The notes under the pieces: model-generated
The model's database searches: none
What the model saw: only the letters and a program-made list of their open reading frames with translations
Told to the model about the DNA's origin: nothing
Made by a program: the position numbers and the translations under genes
Shown: positions 61,422 to 64,000 of the stretch, piece after piece
Layout of the letters: the number at the start of each line of letters is the position of its first letter
Position numbering within the stretch: position 1 is the first letter of the stretch
Source: an uncultured Psychrobacter sp.
GTDB lineage: Bacteria > Pseudomonadota > Gammaproteobacteria > Pseudomonadales > Moraxellaceae
Assembly (NCBI RefSeq): GCF_947488565.1
Contig: NZ_CANKZC010000007.1
Coordinates: 19,901-83,900, forward strand
Length of the DNA: 64,000 nucleotides
Direction: 5' to 3'

Positions 61422-61579
61422 CAAGTTTTATGCCACTATATTCTTAGTATTTGCTCTTTTTTGTCCGTATTAGGCCCAATAATCAGTAAGTAATATTACG
61501 AAGCTGACTGCTTTGTCATAGAGTATTAGGCAGAGACACAACACATTATTATATACACGAATTTCCTTAGGAAAACACT

Positions 61580-63706
61580 ATGGCTCGTAAAACTCCCCTA
61601 AAACGCTATCGCAATATCGGTATCTCAGCGCATATTGATGCTGGTAAAACGACTACTACTGAGCGTGTTTTATTCTATACCGGTGTTAGCCACAAAATTG
61701 GTGAAACCCATGATGGTGCGGCTACCATGGACTGGATGGAGCAAGAACAAGAGCGCGGTATTACTATTACTTCAGCAGCAACGACTTGCTTCTGGTCAGG
61801 TATGGCTAAGCAATTCGACGAACACCGTATCAACATCATTGATACCCCAGGTCACGTTGACTTCACCATTGAAGTTGAACGTTCTATGCGTGTACTTGAT
61901 GGCGCGTGCATGGTTTACTGTGCAGTAGGCGGCGTTCAGCCACAGTCTGAGACCGTATGGCGTCAGGCAAACAAATACCAAGTGCCACGTTTGGCATTCG
62001 TTAATAAAATGGATCGCGTTGGCGCTGATTTTTATCGTGTTATCGAGCAAATCAAAACTCGTCTAGGTGGTAAACCTGTACCGTTGGTTATCCCAATTGG
62101 TAAAGAAGACGATTTTGAAGGTGTTGTCGATCTTGTCACTATGAAAGCTATTTACTGGGATGAAGCCTCTCAGGGTATGGAATACGACGAGCGCGATATT
62201 CCAGCGGAACTACAAGACAAAGCAGAAGAGTACCGCGAGTATCTAGTAGAAAATGCTGCTGAAGCATCAGAAGAATTAATGAATGAGTATCTTGAAAATG
62301 GCGAATTGACTCAAGAACAAATTCACAGCGCGCTTCGTCAATTGACCATCGACAACGAAATCATTCCATTGCTTTGTGGTACTGCCTTTAAGAACAAGGG
62401 CGTACAAAAGATGCTAGATGCGGTTATTCAGTATCTACCAGCTCCAATGGATGTACCAGCTATTCGTGGTATTCTTGACGACAAAGATGAGACTGAAGGT
62501 ACGCGTGAAGCTTCTGATGAAGCGCCTTTCTCAGCACTAGCGTTTAAGATTATGAACGATAAGTTCGTTGGTAACTTAACATTCGTACGTGTTTATTCTG
62601 GCGTTATTAAGCAGGGCAGCAGTGTTTATAACCCTGTTAAAATGAAGCGTGAGCGTGTAGGCCGTATTGTCCAAATGATGGCAGATTCACAGCAAGAGCT
62701 AGAAGAGATTCGTACTGGCGATATCGCAGCTCTAGTTGGTATGAAAGACGTAGGTACTGGTGATACGTTATGTGATGAGAGCAACGTTATTACTCTTGAG
62801 CGTATGGAATTTCCAGATCCAGTTATCAGTCTAGCTGTTGAGCCTAAGACTAAAGCTGACCAAGAAAAGATGTCTATTGCTTTGGGCCGTTTGGCAAAAG
62901 AAGATCCATCGTTCCGTGTACACACTGACGAAGAATCTGGTCAGACGATCATTAGCGGTATGGGCGAGCTACATTTAGAGATTCTAGTTGACCGTATGAA
63001 GCGTGAATTCAACGTTGAAGCGAACATCGGTGCGCCGCAGGTTGCTTATCGTGAGACGATTCGTAATACTGTTGAACAAGAAGGCAAATTTGTACGTCAG
63101 ACTGGTGGTCGTGGTAAGTTTGGTCACGTTTGGTTACGTCTTGAGCCACTTGATCCAGCGGGCGAAACTGAGTATGAATTCGCTGAAGAAGTTGTTGGCG
63201 GTACTGTACCAAAAGAATTCCATGGTGCTGTTGATAAAGGTATCCAAGAGCGCATGAAAAACGGCGTACTTGCTGGTTACCCAGTTGTTGGCGTAAAAGC
63301 AACTTTGTATGATGGTTCTTATCATGATGTCGATTCTGATGAATTATCGTTCAAAATGGCAGGTTCTATGGCCTTTAGAAAAGGTTTCATGGCAGCGGAT
63401 CCAGCGCTACTTGAGCCAGTGATGAAAGTAGAAGTTGAAACACCTGAAGATTACATGGGTGACATCATGGGCGATCTTAACCGTCGTCGTGGTTTAGTTC
63501 AGGGTATGGAAGATCTACCTGGTGGTACTAAACAGATCCGTGCTGAAGTACCATTAGCAGAAATGTTTGGTTATGCCACTCAAATGCGCTCTATGTCACA
63601 AGGCCGTGCTACGTATTCAATGGAATTCCAAAAGTATGCGGAAATTCCAAAGTCAGTAGCTGCTGAAATCATCTCTAAATTCAACTCTAAAGATGACGAT
63701 GAGTAA
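61580..63706 (+). CDS. fusA: Elongation factor G
   Basis: 708 residues. GTP-binding motifs are [37 protein letters not shown] and NKMDR. Domain IV-V blocks are [12 protein letters not shown] and [26 protein letters not shown]. It drives ribosome translocation. TTAGGAAA precedes the start. It is the third gene of the str operon, after a long structured spacer. Confidence 0.99.
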   Translation: MARKTPLKRYRNIGISAHIDAGKTTTTERVLFYTGVSHKIGETHDGAATMDWMEQEQERGITITSAATTCFWSGMAKQFDEHRINIIDTPGHVDFTIEVERSMRVLDGACMVYCAVGGVQPQSETVWRQANKYQVPRLAFVNKMDRVGADFYRVIEQIKTRLGGKPVPLVIPIGKEDDFEGVVDLVTMKAIYWDEASQGMEYDERDIPAELQDKAEEYREYLVENAAEASEELMNEYLENGELTQEQIHSALRQLTIDNEIIPLLCGTAFKNKGVQKMLDAVIQYLPAPMDVPAIRGILDDKDETEGTREASDEAPFSALAFKIMNDKFVGNLTFVRVYSGVIKQGSSVYNPVKMKRERVGRIVQMMADSQQELEEIRTGDIAALVGMKDVGTGDTLCDESNVITLERMEFPDPVISLAVEPKTKADQEKMSIALGRLAKEDPSFRVHTDEESGQTIISGMGELHLEILVDRMKREFNVEANIGAPQVAYRETIRNTVEQEGKFVRQTGGRGKFGHVWLRLEPLDPAGETEYEFAEEVVGGTVPKEFHGAVDKGIQERMKNGVLAGYPVVGVKATLYDGSYHDVDSDELSFKMAGSMAFRKGFMAADPALLEPVMKVEVETPEDYMGDIMGDLNRRRGLVQGMEDLPGGTKQIRAEVPLAEMFGYATQMRSMSQGRATYSMEFQKYAEIPKSVAAEIISKFNSKDDDE

Positions 63707-63787
63707 GTAAGAAATTGCTAAATAAGACAATCTAACGCAAATCTTTGTATTGTCAGTAGAGAATATGCCAATAACTTGTTAAAAGAC

Positions 63788-63815
63788 TTGTTATTGGTTG
63801 TAATTTTCTTATAAT
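63788..63815 (+). promoter_or_regulatory. Possible internal promoter for tuf
   Basis: TTGTTA (63788-63793), 16-bp spacer, TATAAT (63810-63815). Its -35 overlaps the right arm of hairpin CCAATAAC/GTTATTGG (63768-63797). Confidence 0.55.
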
Positions 63816-63876
63816 ATCTGCACATCGAATGTGCAACCTTTTAACATTTATCTTAATGTGCTTAGTACTATCTAAT

Positions 63877-63905
63877 TAAAGTATTCATATTATTTGAATA
63901 CTTTA
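63877..63905 (+). repeat. Perfect hairpin just upstream of tuf
   Basis: TAAAGTATTCA (63877-63887) pairs with TGAATACTTTA (63895-63905) around a 7-nt loop. A shorter stem, GCACAT/ATGTGC, lies at 63820-63834. Confidence 0.6.
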
Positions 63906-63941
63906 GTCAAGTAACTAGGCCCAAATAAAGAGGAACTACCC

Positions 63942-64000
63942 ATGGCAAAGGCCAAGTTTGAACGCAACAAGCCCCACGTCAACGTCGGCACCATCGGACA
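63942..64000 (+). CDS. tuf: Elongation factor Tu (N-terminal fragment, cut by window edge)
   Basis: Starts MAKAKFERNKPHVNVGTIG, the EF-Tu N terminus leading to the P-loop. Only about 19 residues are in the window. AAGAGGAAC precedes the start. Position after fusA fits the str operon. Confidence 0.95.
   Translation, partial: MAKAKFERNKPHVNVGTIG

Overview
The window looks like chromosome from a Psychrobacter-type gammaproteobacterium (Moraxellaceae). The assignment is from protein resemblance and gene order recalled from memory, not from a search. Supporting signs are AT-leaning intergenic DNA, strong AAGGA-type ribosome sites, a tig-clpP-clpX run, an nadV plus NadM/Nudix NAD salvage pair, a diheme TsdA-type cytochrome, an IbaG-MurA-HisG-HisD-HisC run and an rpsL-rpsG-fusA-tuf str operon. 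Most of the window is core genome. I found no insertion sequence, prophage, CRISPR array, tRNA or rRNA.

Layout. 1-927: right end of a Septu-like (PtuAB) defence pair, whose ATPase is cut by the window edge. 983-3098 (minus): DUF1499 membrane protein, thiopurine methyltransferase, MsrA. 3501-5407: cmoA-cmoB for wobble-uridine modification of tRNA. 5538-9048: a small DUF2788 membrane protein, argS and a SPOR-domain protein. 9198-11363: an isolated PTS-type IIC permease facing a TsdA-type cytochrome c. 11676-16827 (minus): clpX, clpP, tig, rdgB. 17286-20827: sodB, an HNH nuclease with an extra N-terminal domain, a DUF72 protein and ispA. 21417-25782: fadB-fadA and an isochorismatase-fold hydrolase. 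25890-28020: DUF1287 protein, psd, dtd. 28028-30617: phoB-phoR behind a good Pho box, then an M23 peptidase. 30872-35441: a DnaQ-fold exonuclease, an alpha/beta hydrolase, a LOG-family protein and an FAD oxidoreductase. 36014-41868: a small lipoprotein, type B L31, an SGNH hydrolase, NadV, NadM-Nudix and another alpha/beta hydrolase. 42413-46778: nfuA, metY, adenosine kinase, rsmI. 46880-49690: yraN, a DolP-like lipoprotein, an esterase. 49845-55131: ibaG, murA, hisG, hisD, hisC. 55218-58181 (minus): fabB-pabB. 58659-59789: an EcsC-family protein. 60032-64000: str operon.

Functional links. cmoA/cmoB, argS, dtd, rsmI, rpsL/rpsG/fusA/tuf and L31 serve translation. tig, clpP and clpX serve protein folding and turnover. 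fadBA, psd, fabB and ispA serve lipid and isoprenoid metabolism. hisG/D/C, metY and pabB serve amino acid and folate synthesis. NadV with NadM makes NAD from nicotinamide in two steps.

The most interesting signals are: the edge-cut PtuAB pair; the HNH nuclease with a possible modified-base-reading domain; a DUF1287 protein with serine where the family usually has cysteine; a PhoR without membrane segments; a Pho-box promoter that overlaps the dtd terminator; structured leaders or spacers at tig, clpP-clpX, rpsL, rpsG-fusA and fusA-tuf; and acidic insertions in IspA, RsmI and PabB. I found no convincing wholly new multi-gene system. The left edge is the best place to look further.
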